Of a stretch of DNA of 64,000 nt, positions 8,362 through 17,042 are shown one piece after another. Numbering within the stretch: position 1 is the stretch's first letter; the number at the start of each line of letters is the position of its first letter. Both the position numbers and the translations under genes were made by a program. The notes beneath the pieces are model-generated. The model had not been told where the DNA came from and searched no databases. It saw only the letters and a list, made by a program, of their open reading frames with translations. Where the stretch lies: positions 124,001 through 188,000 of the forward strand of contig NZ_JAUZQD010000017.1 of the NCBI RefSeq assembly GCF_030709675.1, in the 5' to 3' direction. The stretch is from Symbioplanes lichenis. GTDB taxonomy: Bacteria > Actinomycetota > Actinomycetes > Mycobacteriales > Micromonosporaceae.

Positions 8362-9576
8362 AGCACTGCTCAGCTGGGCGGCCAGGTTCCGGGGCAACTG
8401 CGGGGCCTGGCCGGTCAGCACCTTGGCGACCTCGGTGTGCAGGACCTCGCTGAAGTCCACATAGTACGGCGACACGGGGCGCAGGCGGGCGCTGTCGACG
8501 GCGGCGCGCAGGGTTTCGGCGTACGGGAACCGCTTCTTGATCGTCTCGTCCTCGTAGACGCGGGCGCGCGTGGCGGCGAAACCGCCCGGGTCGAAGAGGG
8601 TGCGCTGGCTGGGCTCGCTGGTCAGGAACTCGATGAGCGCCTGGGCCGCCCGGGGCTGCTCGCTGCGCTCGCTGACGGCGAGGTTCTGGCCGCCCAGGAC
8701 GCTCGGGCCGGGCAGGCGATCGACGGCGAAGGGCACCGGGGAGTCGCTGCTCTGCATCGCGCGATAGGCGACCGGCCAGTTGCGCATGAAGAGCACCCGT
8801 CCGTCCGCGAAGGCGGTCCGGCTGCCCGTCTCCTCGAACGTCGTCGAGTCCCGCAGCACCACCGGCCCCGGCTTGAGCCGCTCGACCGCCGCGTCCCACT
8901 TGGCCAGGTCGAGGGTGACCGTGCCGCCCTCGTCGATCGTCAGGTCGCCGCCCTCGGCCCAGACCGCCTCGAGGATGTTGACCGTGAGGCCCTCGTAGTC
9001 GCCGAGCTGCCCGGTGTACGCGGCCTCGAAGCCGGGCCGCGGCTTGATGTCGGCCCAGGTGAACGGTCCCTTCAAGCCCTGGTCGGCGCGATAGTAGAGC
9101 AGCCCGGCGTCGGTGTTGAAGGGCAGCGCCCACAGCTTGCCGTCGTAGACGCAGGTCTCCAGGGGCTTCTTCATGAAGGACCGCTCCGGGGGTACGGCCA
9201 GCCGGCCCGCGTCGATCGGCCGGATGAGCGGGCGCCCCGACGGCGGGTGCGCGAAGAGCGCCGTCCACGTCGAGTCGAGGTTGAAGATGTCCGTCTCGGT
9301 GTCCTGGGCCCGGGCCATCATCTCGATCAGCTGCTCGTCGGCGACGCGCGGGATCGGCTCGATGCGGGCCTGGTTGCGGGGGTGGCTCTTGTTCCAGAGT
9401 TCGATCAGAGCCTGCCTCTGGCCACCGGAGCTGTCATCGGCTCCGCTGAGGACGACCAGCTCACCGGGCTCCAGCTCGGGCTCGGCGACGAACGGTCCCC
9501 ACAGGAACAGCGCCGCCACCAGCGCCGCGCCGGTCACGTTGCCGATGGCGAAGAGCCACCACGGCTTCCCTCTCAT
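8347..9576 (-). CDS. membrane-anchored extracellular solute-binding protein
   Basis: This is a family-1-type periplasmic binding fold of 409 aa. One hydrophobic segment (about residues 7-29) anchors it, and there is no lipobox cysteine. Conserved features include the early strand VVLSGADDSSGGQRQALIELWNK, DIFNLDSTWTALFA, the LWALPFNTDAGLLYY hinge and FADGRVLFMRNWPVAY. No transporter permease is adjacent, so it more likely serves as a sensor or ligand-presenting subunit than for uptake. Its ATG overlaps the stop of the caspase/VWA gene (ATGA), so the two are translationally coupled. The second half of that partner has a similar binding fold, which suggests they work together. Confidence 0.85.
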   Translation of the reverse strand: MRGKPWWLFAIGNVTGAALVAALFLWGPFVAEPELEPGELVVLSGADDSSGGQRQALIELWNKSHPRNQARIEPIPRVADEQLIEMMARAQDTETDIFNLDSTWTALFAHPPSGRPLIRPIDAGRLAVPPERSFMKKPLETCVYDGKLWALPFNTDAGLLYYRADQGLKGPFTWADIKPRPGFEAAYTGQLGDYEGLTVNILEAVWAEGGDLTIDEGGTVTLDLAKWDAAVERLKPGPVVLRDSTTFEETGSRTAFADGRVLFMRNWPVAYRAMQSSDSPVPFAVDRLPGPSVLGGQNLAVSERSEQPRAAQALIEFLTSEPSQRTLFDPGGFAATRARVYEDETIKKRFPYAETLRAAVDSARLRPVSPYYVDFSEVLHTEVAKVLTGQAPQLPRNLAAQLSSALRGR

Positions 9577-12080
9577 CCCCACACCGCCCGGAACATCCCC
9601 GTCAGGACCGACTCCGGCGAGTCCTGGCCCGCGTCGAAACAGCGGCCCCCGGTGCCGGCCGCCAGCCGGTCGAGCTTCGCGCCGGCGCAGCTCACGTCGC
9701 CGGTGGCTATGACGAACACGCGCACGCCCGCCGATCGGCTCACCGCGGGCGGCGGCCGGCCACTGCTGTCCCGGCCGTCGGTCAGGACGACGAGGGCGCG
9801 CAGGTCGTCCCGCCCCGAGCCGGCGCGCAGGATGTCGGTGCCGCGCGCGATGGCCGCGTACAGGGGGGTGCCGCCCTGCGGGGTGACGGGCGCGACTGCC
9901 GCGCGTACCTGGGAAGGGGCCCGGGCGCCGCGGGGCGCGACCGGCAGCACCTCCCGGACCGACTCCCCGGCGAAGGTCATGAGGCCCAGCCGGTCGCGGC
10001 CGCCGAGCCGCCCGGCCGCGCGCTCCACCGCGGCGAGGGCGCTCTCCCAGCGGGTCCGCGTCGGGTCGGCGGTCACGGTGTCCATGGACCCGGACGCGTC
10101 CAGCGCCACCAGGAACCGCCCGGCCCGGCGCGCGGCCTCGTAGCTCGCGGTGATCTTGCGGCGGGTGGCGGCCGCGGGCTCGGGCTCGGCGATCCGAGAG
10201 AACGGCCAGTCCGGGTCGGCCCCGAGGGCGCCGGTCAGCGGCGCGCCGATGGCGATCCCCGTCGGCCGCAGCCCGGCCCGCAGCAGCTCGGCGCGCCCGT
10301 CCGGCTGCACGAGCCACCGCGCGAACCAGTCCGCCACCTCCTGGACCCGCGTCGACTGCACCCGCAACGGCCAGTGCAGGGTCACCACGCTCTTGGCGAC
10401 CTTGGGGGTGAGCTCGGGATAGTAGGCGATCAGCCGGTCCTGCGGGCCGGGCGCCGCGACGGCCTCGAGACACGGCGAGCTGCCCTGGTTGAACCGGACG
10501 AGCTGCTGCTCGGTGAGCACGAGCGACGTGCGGCCGCGGAGCCGGCCCTGGCGGCAGAGCAGGTCCGTCTCGCTGTCCAGCGGGAAGCGGCCCGCGTCGG
10601 CGGCCTGCTCGATCGGCCGCTCGATCTGGTCGCGCGCCGTGGTCGCGCCGACAGTCCCGTCGTCGTAGAGCTTGGTGGTGGCCATCAGCGCCACCGCCGA
10701 GTCGGCCGGGTCGGCGCGGACGACGCCGCCGGCCTTCCGGGCCAGCGCGAAGAGCTCGGGCCAGCTCTTCTCGGCGCGCTGTCCGGCGGGCAGTTTCACC
10801 CGGGCGGGGACGCCGAGCACGATCGGGGTCTCGGCCACCTGACGGACGGTGTGGATCGGGTCGTCGCCGGGCGGCGGGAGATCGCTGTCGGCGCCGGGCA
10901 GCCACAGGTCCGGGTGGGGTCCGACCTCCGCCAGGTACGCGCGGCCGTTCTCGTCGGTGCCCCAGCCGGTGCGCAGCCCGTCGGCCATCGTGGCACCCGG
11001 CACCGGATAGACGTAGAGGTCGGCGGTGCGGCAGCCGTGGCGGCCCCGCGCGACCCAGTCCTCGAAGGCCTCGGCGAGCTGGCGCGAGGCGGCGAGCCCG
11101 GCGGGGTCGGCGGCCACCCGGACGCGCGCCGGGGCGGGACAGCCACCGTCGGCGACCCGGCTGTCGGCCTGGACGGCGCAGCCGGCGAAGAGGAGGGCGG
11201 CTGCGGCGGGTGCGGCCAGCTGGGCCCACTGCCCGCGGCTTTTCCCGCGTACGGGAGGCGGGGCCGGCCGGGCGGGCGGCACCTCGACGACCTGCGGCAC
11301 TTCGGCGCCGGGGCGGGTGGCGACGCGCAGCAGCCCGATCACGTTGTGCGCCGTGTACGTGGGCTGCTGGCTCGCCGTGGCCCCGAGCTCGCGCATCCGC
11401 TCGGCGACGTGGAGGAAGAGCTCGTGGGTGTCGACGACGCCGTCGCCGTTCAGGTCGGCGGCGCCGGTGGCCAGGCCGTGCACGACACAGCGGGTGAAGA
11501 TCCCGCCCGTGTTGCCCTCGATCGCCTGCTGCACGCTCGTCGCGGCCGCGATCACGACATGCCCGCGCCCGTCCCGGGGCATCCGGCCCGCCGCGGTCCC
11601 CAGCGGCTTCGGCACGAACGGCGACGCGATCATCAGCGCCGGCGTCTCGTCGAACGCCCCGGCGTAACAGCAGTCCAGCAACACGACGATGCGCCGGGCC
11701 GCGCTGCTCTCCATCTCGCCGGCGACGTCGGGCGCGGCCAGCGCGGTGTGGAACAGCTCGCCCGGCTGCGTGTCCTCGACGGCGAAGAACAGCCGCCCCT
11801 TGTCGTTGCGCACCCCGTGCCCGGCGATGTGCAGCAGCAGCGTGTCCTCGGGCCCGGCCTCGGCGAAGAACCGCGCCACGCCCCCGGCCGCCGCGTGCAA
11901 CGTCGGATCCCGCAGCACCTCGACCTCGAAGCCGCCGATGCCGGGCGCCGCGAGGACAGCCCGCAGCTCGTCGGCGTCGCGCGCGGTTCCGGGCAGCCGG
12001 TCGTACCGGGCGTCCCGGTACGACTCGGTGGCGATGATCAGAGCCCGCCGCCGCGGGCCCGGGGGCGGTTCGGGGCTCAG
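9573..12080 (-). CDS. caspase-like / solute-binding / VWA fusion protein
   Basis: The 835-residue product combines four parts. Residues 10-250 are a caspase-like (C14) peptidase, with the catalytic pair His88 in LLLHIAGHG and Cys138 in LLDCCYAGA, and an EF-hand-type loop DLNGDGVVDTHEL at about 209-221. Residues 286-303 are a membrane segment. Residues 315-630 resemble an extracellular solute-binding protein. Residues 655-830 are a von Willebrand A domain with an intact MIDAS motif (DASGSMD, LTDG). The peptidase should therefore be cytoplasmic, with the ligand-binding and VWA parts outside. There is no ATG or GTG at the domain start; a CTG at 12080 overlaps the upstream TGA as CTGA and has GAGG 5 nt ahead, so I take it as the start. 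The role is inferred: an externally triggered peptidase. Confidence 0.85.
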   Translation of the reverse strand: MSPEPPPGPRRRALIIATESYRDARYDRLPGTARDADELRAVLAAPGIGGFEVEVLRDPTLHAAAGGVARFFAEAGPEDTLLLHIAGHGVRNDKGRLFFAVEDTQPGELFHTALAAPDVAGEMESSAARRIVVLLDCCYAGAFDETPALMIASPFVPKPLGTAAGRMPRDGRGHVVIAAATSVQQAIEGNTGGIFTRCVVHGLATGAADLNGDGVVDTHELFLHVAERMRELGATASQQPTYTAHNVIGLLRVATRPGAEVPQVVEVPPARPAPPPVRGKSRGQWAQLAAPAAAALLFAGCAVQADSRVADGGCPAPARVRVAADPAGLAASRQLAEAFEDWVARGRHGCRTADLYVYPVPGATMADGLRTGWGTDENGRAYLAEVGPHPDLWLPGADSDLPPPGDDPIHTVRQVAETPIVLGVPARVKLPAGQRAEKSWPELFALARKAGGVVRADPADSAVALMATTKLYDDGTVGATTARDQIERPIEQAADAGRFPLDSETDLLCRQGRLRGRTSLVLTEQQLVRFNQGSSPCLEAVAAPGPQDRLIAYYPELTPKVAKSVVTLHWPLRVQSTRVQEVADWFARWLVQPDGRAELLRAGLRPTGIAIGAPLTGALGADPDWPFSRIAEPEPAAATRRKITASYEAARRAGRFLVALDASGSMDTVTADPTRTRWESALAAVERAAGRLGGRDRLGLMTFAGESVREVLPVAPRGARAPSQVRAAVAPVTPQGGTPLYAAIARGTDILRAGSGRDDLRALVVLTDGRDSSGRPPPAVSRSAGVRVFVIATGDVSCAGAKLDRLAAGTGGRCFDAGQDSPESVLTGMFRAVWG

Positions 12081-12478
12081 CGTCGCCTCATCTCCCGAAT
12101 GAAGGCGTCGATCAGCTTCCGGCGCTCCTCGGCCGACGGGTTGTCCAGCGCGATCTCCTTGCCGTCGGGCATGCGCAGGTGGATCGAGCCGCGCCGGTTG
12201 CCCGGCCGGTGCAGCCACTCCCCCAGATAGCTGAGCACGCCGCCCAGCACCTCGGGGGTCATGGCGATCGTGGCCAGCAGCGTGCCGACGGCGATGATCT
12301 CGGGACTGCGCAGGTCACCGCCGGGCCGGTCACCGGCCGCGACCGGCACCCGCTCGCGCTCGGCCCGGCGCACCTCGTCGAGCCCCCGCAGCTCGGCGAG
12401 CAGCCGCAGGGCCGCCTGATCGGTCGCTTCCGCGTCCCCGTAGTCGAGTGTGATCCGTGCCACTGTTGTCGTCTCCAC
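12077..12478 (-). CDS. EACC1-like effector-associated protein
   Basis: A 133-aa protein that resembles the effector-associated constant component (EACC1) family found next to caspase-like peptidases and other effectors in actinobacterial conflict and signalling loci. Visible features are an N-terminal strand and helix (ARITLDYGDAEATDQAALRLLAELRGLDEV), a hydrophobic helix (PEIIAVGTLLATIAMTPEVLGGVLSYLGEWLH) and a C-terminal strand pair with IHLRMPDGKEIALDN and a closing helix. The hydrophobic segment may insert into or lie on a membrane. A TAGGCT hexamer 8 nt before the GTG suggests a leaderless start. Its stop overlaps the start of the caspase gene. The family assignment rests on pattern and context, not on a search. 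Confidence 0.68.
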   Translation of the reverse strand: METTTVARITLDYGDAEATDQAALRLLAELRGLDEVRRAERERVPVAAGDRPGGDLRSPEIIAVGTLLATIAMTPEVLGGVLSYLGEWLHRPGNRRGSIHLRMPDGKEIALDNPSAEERRKLIDAFIREMRRR

Positions 12479-12523
12479 GACCCCACAGCCTACACAGTGG
12501 AGTCAAGATCACACTCTTGGTGA

Positions 12524-13687
12524 TCAATGCAGAGTGGCCTGATCGGCGGCGCTGCGCCCCGACTCCCAGCCCTCCTCGTTGTCCACCCGGAAACCGCGCC
12601 CCCGGACCGTACGCGGGAAGGCCTTGTCTCTTGCTTCTTTCACCTGGACCTCGCGCGAGGCCAGCACCGGCAGCAGCGACGCGGCGTCCCGGGCCCCGGC
12701 CAGCGCCGCCCGGTCGGCCTCCGCGAGCCGCTCCCCGATCCGCACCGCATAGCCGACCAGGAACGACTGCCGGAACGTCTTGAGCCGCGCCCGCCCCGCC
12801 TTCCCGCCCGGCGGCTCGGCTCGCGACATCGCCCGATGCGCCTGCACCAGCAGGGACGCCTGCAGCAGATCGACCGCCGCCAGATCCGCCTCGAACCCGA
12901 AGACCGTCGCGAACCCGAACTCCGGCGACCACACCACGTGGCACCGGTTGGCCCGGGCCACCGCGTCCAGCAGCGAGGCCTTCTCACTCTCGTACGGGTG
13001 ATCGATGCCGATGCGCCGCGCGTGCGGGGTCACCGTGATCCCGTCGGCGCCGCCCGCCAGCACCGCCTCGTCCAGGCTGTGCTTCGAGATCAGCTCCTGC
13101 GCCTTGGCGCTGAACGCCTCCGCCTCGGCCGGGAAGGTCGTCGACTCCGCCTTCGCCAGCAGCGCCCGCACCCGGTTGAGCAGGGCGTTGTCTGTCCTGG
13201 TGCCGGCGCCGGCGACCCGCGCGACCTGCCCCGGCGGGGGAACGAGCGTCTCGATCGGCGGCAACGTGGCCAGCACCCGGAGCGTCCCGAGCACCGCGTC
13301 GATCAGGGTCACCCGGTCGGCGCGGCGGTGCCGGGTCACCTCGGTCAGATAGGTGGCGTCCGCGCCCCACCAGACCTTCGCCCCGAGCTCGCCGGCCTGC
13401 TCCCGCCACCGGGCATCGACCGCGCGCGGCTTGAAGTGGCGCAGATGGGCGGCCGTGGCGTCGGCGATCAGCGGCGCGGCGGCCGGGTCACCCCGGCGGG
13501 CGACCACCCGGTGCAGCTCGACGGGCTGCCACCCGGCCCGGAACAGCCGGGCCACGCCGTCGAACAACGCCCCGGCCAGCACCGGATCGACCTCCGCGGC
13601 GGGCGCGACGGTGAGCAGGTCGAGGCCGCTCTCGTACGCGATCCGCCCGCCGACGATCCCCGCCACCGTCTCCCCTGCCGCACTCAC
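12524..13687 (-). CDS. DUF2786 domain protein
   Basis: A 387-aa actinobacterial protein with the DUF2786 motif at about residues 165-205 (LLNRVRALLAKAESTTFPAEAEAFSAKAQELISKHSLDE). A C-terminal helical domain (about 230-345) often follows this motif, and the tail is basic. The function of the family is unknown. It lies 45 nt upstream of the EACC1-like gene on the same strand and may be the first gene of that unit. A TACGCT hexamer 6 nt before the GTG start supports a leaderless promoter. The N-terminal 160 residues are helical, with no signal peptide. Confidence 0.85.
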   Translation of the reverse strand: MSAAGETVAGIVGGRIAYESGLDLLTVAPAAEVDPVLAGALFDGVARLFRAGWQPVELHRVVARRGDPAAAPLIADATAAHLRHFKPRAVDARWREQAGELGAKVWWGADATYLTEVTRHRRADRVTLIDAVLGTLRVLATLPPIETLVPPPGQVARVAGAGTRTDNALLNRVRALLAKAESTTFPAEAEAFSAKAQELISKHSLDEAVLAGGADGITVTPHARRIGIDHPYESEKASLLDAVARANRCHVVWSPEFGFATVFGFEADLAAVDLLQASLLVQAHRAMSRAEPPGGKAGRARLKTFRQSFLVGYAVRIGERLAEADRAALAGARDAASLLPVLASREVQVKEARDKAFPRTVRGRGFRVDNEEGWESGRSAADQATLH

Positions 13688-13901
13688 CCTCCCAGCGTAT
13701 TTCGCGCCGATCCCGCCCGATTGGCCGCTCGCCTCTTTGCGCGCCGCATCACAGGGGGCCGGCGCTCGAAAAGATGTTGCGGGAGGGGGTCGTGGCGGGC
13801 GACAGTCTTCGCATGACGTTCTGATCAGCGCTGCCGCGCTCTTTGCCGCGAGCGGGCCACCGATCCGTCACACCCCTTCACGTGCCAGGAAGAGCATCCC
13901 A

Positions 13902-14801
13902 CCCTTCCTCGTCGGCTCGGACATCGGCTGCGGGATCGCGGTCTTCCCGATCCGCCTCAAGCGCCCGGTGCCCGAGCGCCTCGCCGCGCGCTTCCCCGAC
14001 CTCGACACCCCGCTGGACCCCGGCCTCGTCGATCTCGCCGGCCTCGGCTTCGGCAACCTTCCCGCCGGGTACGCCGACCAGCTCGCCACCGTCGGCCGGG
14101 GCAACCACTTCGTCGAGCTCGCCCGGGTCGACGAGGTGCACGACAAGTCCCACCCCGTCGCGGAGACCGAGCTCGTGCTGATCGTCCACAGTGGCTCACG
14201 CGGACTGGGCGAACGCATCCTGCGCGCCCACACGGAAGTCCACGGCGCGGGCCCGGCGCCGGACGCCGACTCGTACCTGCAACAGCACGACGAGGCCGTA
14301 CGCTGGGGATCACTGAACCGCCGCCTCATGGCCGCCCGCGTCGCCGAGGCGCTCGGCGCCACCGCCCAGCCGGCGATCGTCGACGAGTGCCACAACTCCG
14401 TCGAGGTCCGGGACGGCCTCTTCCTGCACCGGAAGGGCGCGGCGAACGGCGACGGGCGCGACGTGCTCGTGGCCGGCACGCGGGGCACCCGCTCGTACCT
14501 GGTGAAGGGGCACGCCGGGGCCGGCGCCAACTGGTCGGTGGCGCACGGGGCCGGCCGCAAGATGTCCCGCTCCGACGCCCTGCGGCGCAACAAGGCGAAG
14601 CACACCGTCGAGGAGCTGCGCCGGACGCCGCTGGGATCCCACGTCGTCTGCGGCGACCGTCAGCTGCTGTTCGAGGAGGCGCCCGGCGCGTACAAGCGCA
14701 TCGAGCAGGTCATCGGCGACCTCACCCGCCATGGTCTCGCCACGCCGGTGGCGACCACAGTGCCGCTCGTCACGTACAAGACGCTCGGAAAGCACCGCTG
14801 A
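13902..14801 (+). pseudogene. N-terminally truncated RtcB RNA ligase
   Basis: RtcB joins RNA 2',3'-cyclic phosphate ends to 5'-OH ends through a GMP-His intermediate. From FLVGSDIGCG onward the core is intact: the metal Cys in DIGCG, His in VGRGNHFVEL, His in VHSGSRGLG, His in DECHNS, and the guanylated His in VAHGAGRKMSR. Missing is the N-terminal 60-70 residues, including the conserved PDxHPG segment. No ATG or GTG in this frame lies between the upstream gene and the core; a neighbouring frame has a possible scrap (LHVPGRAS) of the lost motif. The sequence looks like the short, release-factor-H-associated type. It is probably non-functional unless an unusual start is used. Confidence 0.65.
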
Positions 14802-14853
14802 CGCCGTCGGGCCTTTGTAAGCCGTGGGCGAGTCGTCTGCCTCCGAGACTGGG

Positions 14854-14899
14854 GCTGCGGGCGGGTCGTGTGCCGGCAACCACCCGGCCCGCCCGCAGC
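14854..14899 (+). terminator. long GC hairpin downstream of rtcB remnant
   Basis: A 15-bp inverted repeat (GCTGCGGGCGGGTCG with CGGCCCGCCCGCAGC, one G-U pair) encloses a 16-nt loop, 52 nt after the rtcB stop. There is no U-tract, as is usual for actinobacterial terminators. Confidence 0.55.
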
Positions 14900-15046
14900 G
14901 GCGGGAACCGGGCCCGGCGACCGGCGGGGGCGGCAGCCGGGGCCCGGTTCGCGGCCGGCCCCGCCGAGGGCAGGCGGCGAGGCACGGCGGGAGGTAGTCG
15001 GGGCCAGTCTTCTCCTGCTGTGTTACGGGTCCGCTAACGTGCGCCC

Positions 15047-15976
15047 ATGACGTTCTCGATCGTGGCGCGCTCGGCCGACGGCCGCGCGCTGGGTGTGGCG
15101 GTGGCCAGCAAGTTCCTGGGCGTGGGCGCGGCGGTGCCGGCGGCGCTGGCCGACGTCGGGGCGGTGGCGACCCAGTCGTACGCCAACCTGGCCTACCGCC
15201 CGCAGGCCCTCGCCCTCCTGGGCACGGGCGTCGCCGCGACCGAGACCGTGGCGGCGCTGCTCGCCGGGGACGCCGGGCCGGTCGACCACCGGCAGGTCGG
15301 CGTGGTCGGCCCCACCGGCGACGGCGCCACCTTCACCGGCACGGCGTGCCACGACTGGGCGGGCGGCACGGCCGGCGACGGCTACGCCATCCAGGGCAAC
15401 ATGCTCGCCGGCCCCCAGGTCGTCGAGAAGATGGAGGCCGCATGGCTCGCCGGCACCAGCATCGACCGCCTGGCCCATAGGCTGCTCGCCGCGCTCCGGG
15501 CCGGCGACGACGCGGGCGGCGACCGGCGCGGCCGCCAGAGCGCGGCGCTGCTGGTGGTGGCCAAGGGCATGGGCTACGGCGGCACCAGCGACGTCCTCGT
15601 CGACCTGCGCGTGGACGATCACGCCGCGCCGGTCACCGAGCTGGGGCGCCTGCTGGAGATGCACACGCTCTACTTCGAGCGTCCCGACCCGGCGACATTG
15701 CTGGAGCTGACCGGCCCGCTGGCCGACGAGGTGCGCGACCGCCTGTCCGCCGCCGGCCATTCGGGCGATCTGGACGAGGCGCTCGCCTCGTGGGCCGGCA
15801 TCGAGAACCTCGAGGAGCGCATCGTCCCCGCCGCCATCGATCCGCTGGTCCTGGCCCACCTCCGGGCCGCTCAGCCCGAGTCCGCCACGGTCGCGGCCCC
15901 CGGTTCGCCACTCCCGCCAGGATCGGTCCCGGCCGACAAGCCCAGCGCCGCCCGAGCACCCCGTCCGCCGGCCTGA
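15047..15976 (+). CDS. DUF1028 (Ntn-hydrolase fold) protein
   Basis: The N-terminal 215 residues are a DUF1028 domain: FSIVARSADGRALGVAVASKFLGVGAAVP, ATQSYANL, GTACHDWAGG and YAIQGNMLAG. The domain belongs to the Ntn-hydrolase superfamily; its activity is not established. After residue 225 follows a short peptidoglycan-binding-like or linker region and a Pro/Ala-rich tail. There is no signal peptide. TAACGT 6 nt before the ATG indicates a leaderless transcript. The gene stands alone, with a GC-rich non-coding stretch upstream. Confidence 0.87.
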   Translation: MTFSIVARSADGRALGVAVASKFLGVGAAVPAALADVGAVATQSYANLAYRPQALALLGTGVAATETVAALLAGDAGPVDHRQVGVVGPTGDGATFTGTACHDWAGGTAGDGYAIQGNMLAGPQVVEKMEAAWLAGTSIDRLAHRLLAALRAGDDAGGDRRGRQSAALLVVAKGMGYGGTSDVLVDLRVDDHAAPVTELGRLLEMHTLYFERPDPATLLELTGPLADEVRDRLSAAGHSGDLDEALASWAGIENLEERIVPAAIDPLVLAHLRAAQPESATVAAPGSPLPPGSVPADKPSAARAPRPPA

Positions 15977-16087
15977 GCCCGGCACAGCCCCGCGCGCCAT
16001 CCCCGGCCGGCGGCCCTGGCCACCAGACGCGGCTGCCCCGGGCGGCGGCGAGGCCGGCGACGATGGTGAGGCCTGGGCCGGAACCGG

Positions 16088-16732
16088 TCAGCCCTCCCGC
16101 AGGTAGGTGAGAACGGCCCGGACCCGCCGATGGTCGTCGGAGGCGGGCGGGAGGTCGAGCTTGGCCAGGAGGCTCCCGATGTGCTTGGCCACGGCTGCCT
16201 CGCTGACGCTGAGGGTGCGCGCGATCGCGGCGTTCGACCGGCCCTCGGCCATGAGGGCGAGAACCTCGCGCTCCCGGGTCGTCAGGCGCCGGAGCGGATC
16301 CTGACGACGGCCGAGAAGCTGACGGACGACCTCGGGATCGACGACCGTGCGACCGGCGGCCACCTGCTGCACCGCCTCCACGAACTCGGTCACCTCGCCG
16401 ATCCGATCCTTCAAGAGGTAGCCGACGCCCGCCGACCGCCCCGAGTCGAGCAACTCGGCGGCGTAGGTCTGCTCGACATACTGACTGAGCACCACCACTG
16501 GCAACTCCGGATCCGCGGCGCGCAACGCGATGGCCGCCTGAAGCCCCTCGTCACTGAACCCCGGCGGCATCCGGACATCGGTCACCACCACATCCGGCCG
16601 ACACTCCGGCACGGCAGCCAGCAGGCCGGGCGCATCACCGACCGCAGCCACCACCTCGTGCCCGAACCGCCGCAACATCCCGGCGATCCCCTCCCGGACG
16701 ATCAGCCCGTCCTCGGCGATCACCACCCGCAC
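16088..16732 (-). CDS. NarL/LuxR-family response regulator
   Basis: A 214-aa regulator. The receiver has the acidic pair in IAEDG, the phospho-Asp in VVVTDVRMP, Ser in VVLSQY and Lys in LLKDRIGEV. The LuxR HTH follows, from LTTREREVLALMAEGRSNAAIARTLSVSEAAVAKH. The GTG at 16732 directly precedes the first strand (VRVVIAEDG). It lies downstream of the histidine kinase gene but is separated from it by 234 nt holding a degenerate copy of the kinase 3' end. It most likely controls the divergent ABC exporter operon. Confidence 0.92.
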   Translation of the reverse strand: MRVVIAEDGLIVREGIAGMLRRFGHEVVAAVGDAPGLLAAVPECRPDVVVTDVRMPPGFSDEGLQAAIALRAADPELPVVVLSQYVEQTYAAELLDSGRSAGVGYLLKDRIGEVTEFVEAVQQVAAGRTVVDPEVVRQLLGRRQDPLRRLTTREREVLALMAEGRSNAAIARTLSVSEAAVAKHIGSLLAKLDLPPASDDHRRVRAVLTYLREG

Positions 16733-16886
16733 AACAACCCCCGCCCCACACCAATCCTCACAACCCGCCCACCGGCCCCGCTCCGCCAACCCTCACGACC
16801 CGCACGTGAGCCCCATCGCACCACCACACGCCAAGCCCCACCACAACGTTCGACGGCTGCAGCCCGCAGAGGTCCCGGCTCGAGGC

Positions 16887-17042
16887 GGTCATGGCACGCA
16901 CGGGATCTCGACGTGCACGAGGGTAGAGCCGCCGGGCGGGCTCGACAGGGCCACACTGCCGTGTGGTCATGGCACGCACGGGATCTCGACGTGCACGAGG
17001 GTGGGACCGCCGGGTGGGCTCGACAGGGCCACGCTGCCGTCG
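16887..17042. repeat. 78-bp tandem duplication of the kinase gene 3' end
   Basis: Positions 16965-17042 (end of the kinase gene) recur at 16887-16964 with 71 of 78 bases identical. The downstream copy is in the same frame. It again encodes VALSSPPGG, then TLVHVEIPCVP and a stop, with one Pro-to-Ser change. It lies just past the real stop and so is not translated. It records a past duplication and is now diverging. Confidence 0.9.

Noticed and set aside
14868..15050. Short plus-strand frame of 60 codons before the DUF1028 gene
   Set aside because: It lies over a hairpin and GC-rich low-complexity sequence, overlaps the leaderless promoter of the next gene and has no ribosome site.
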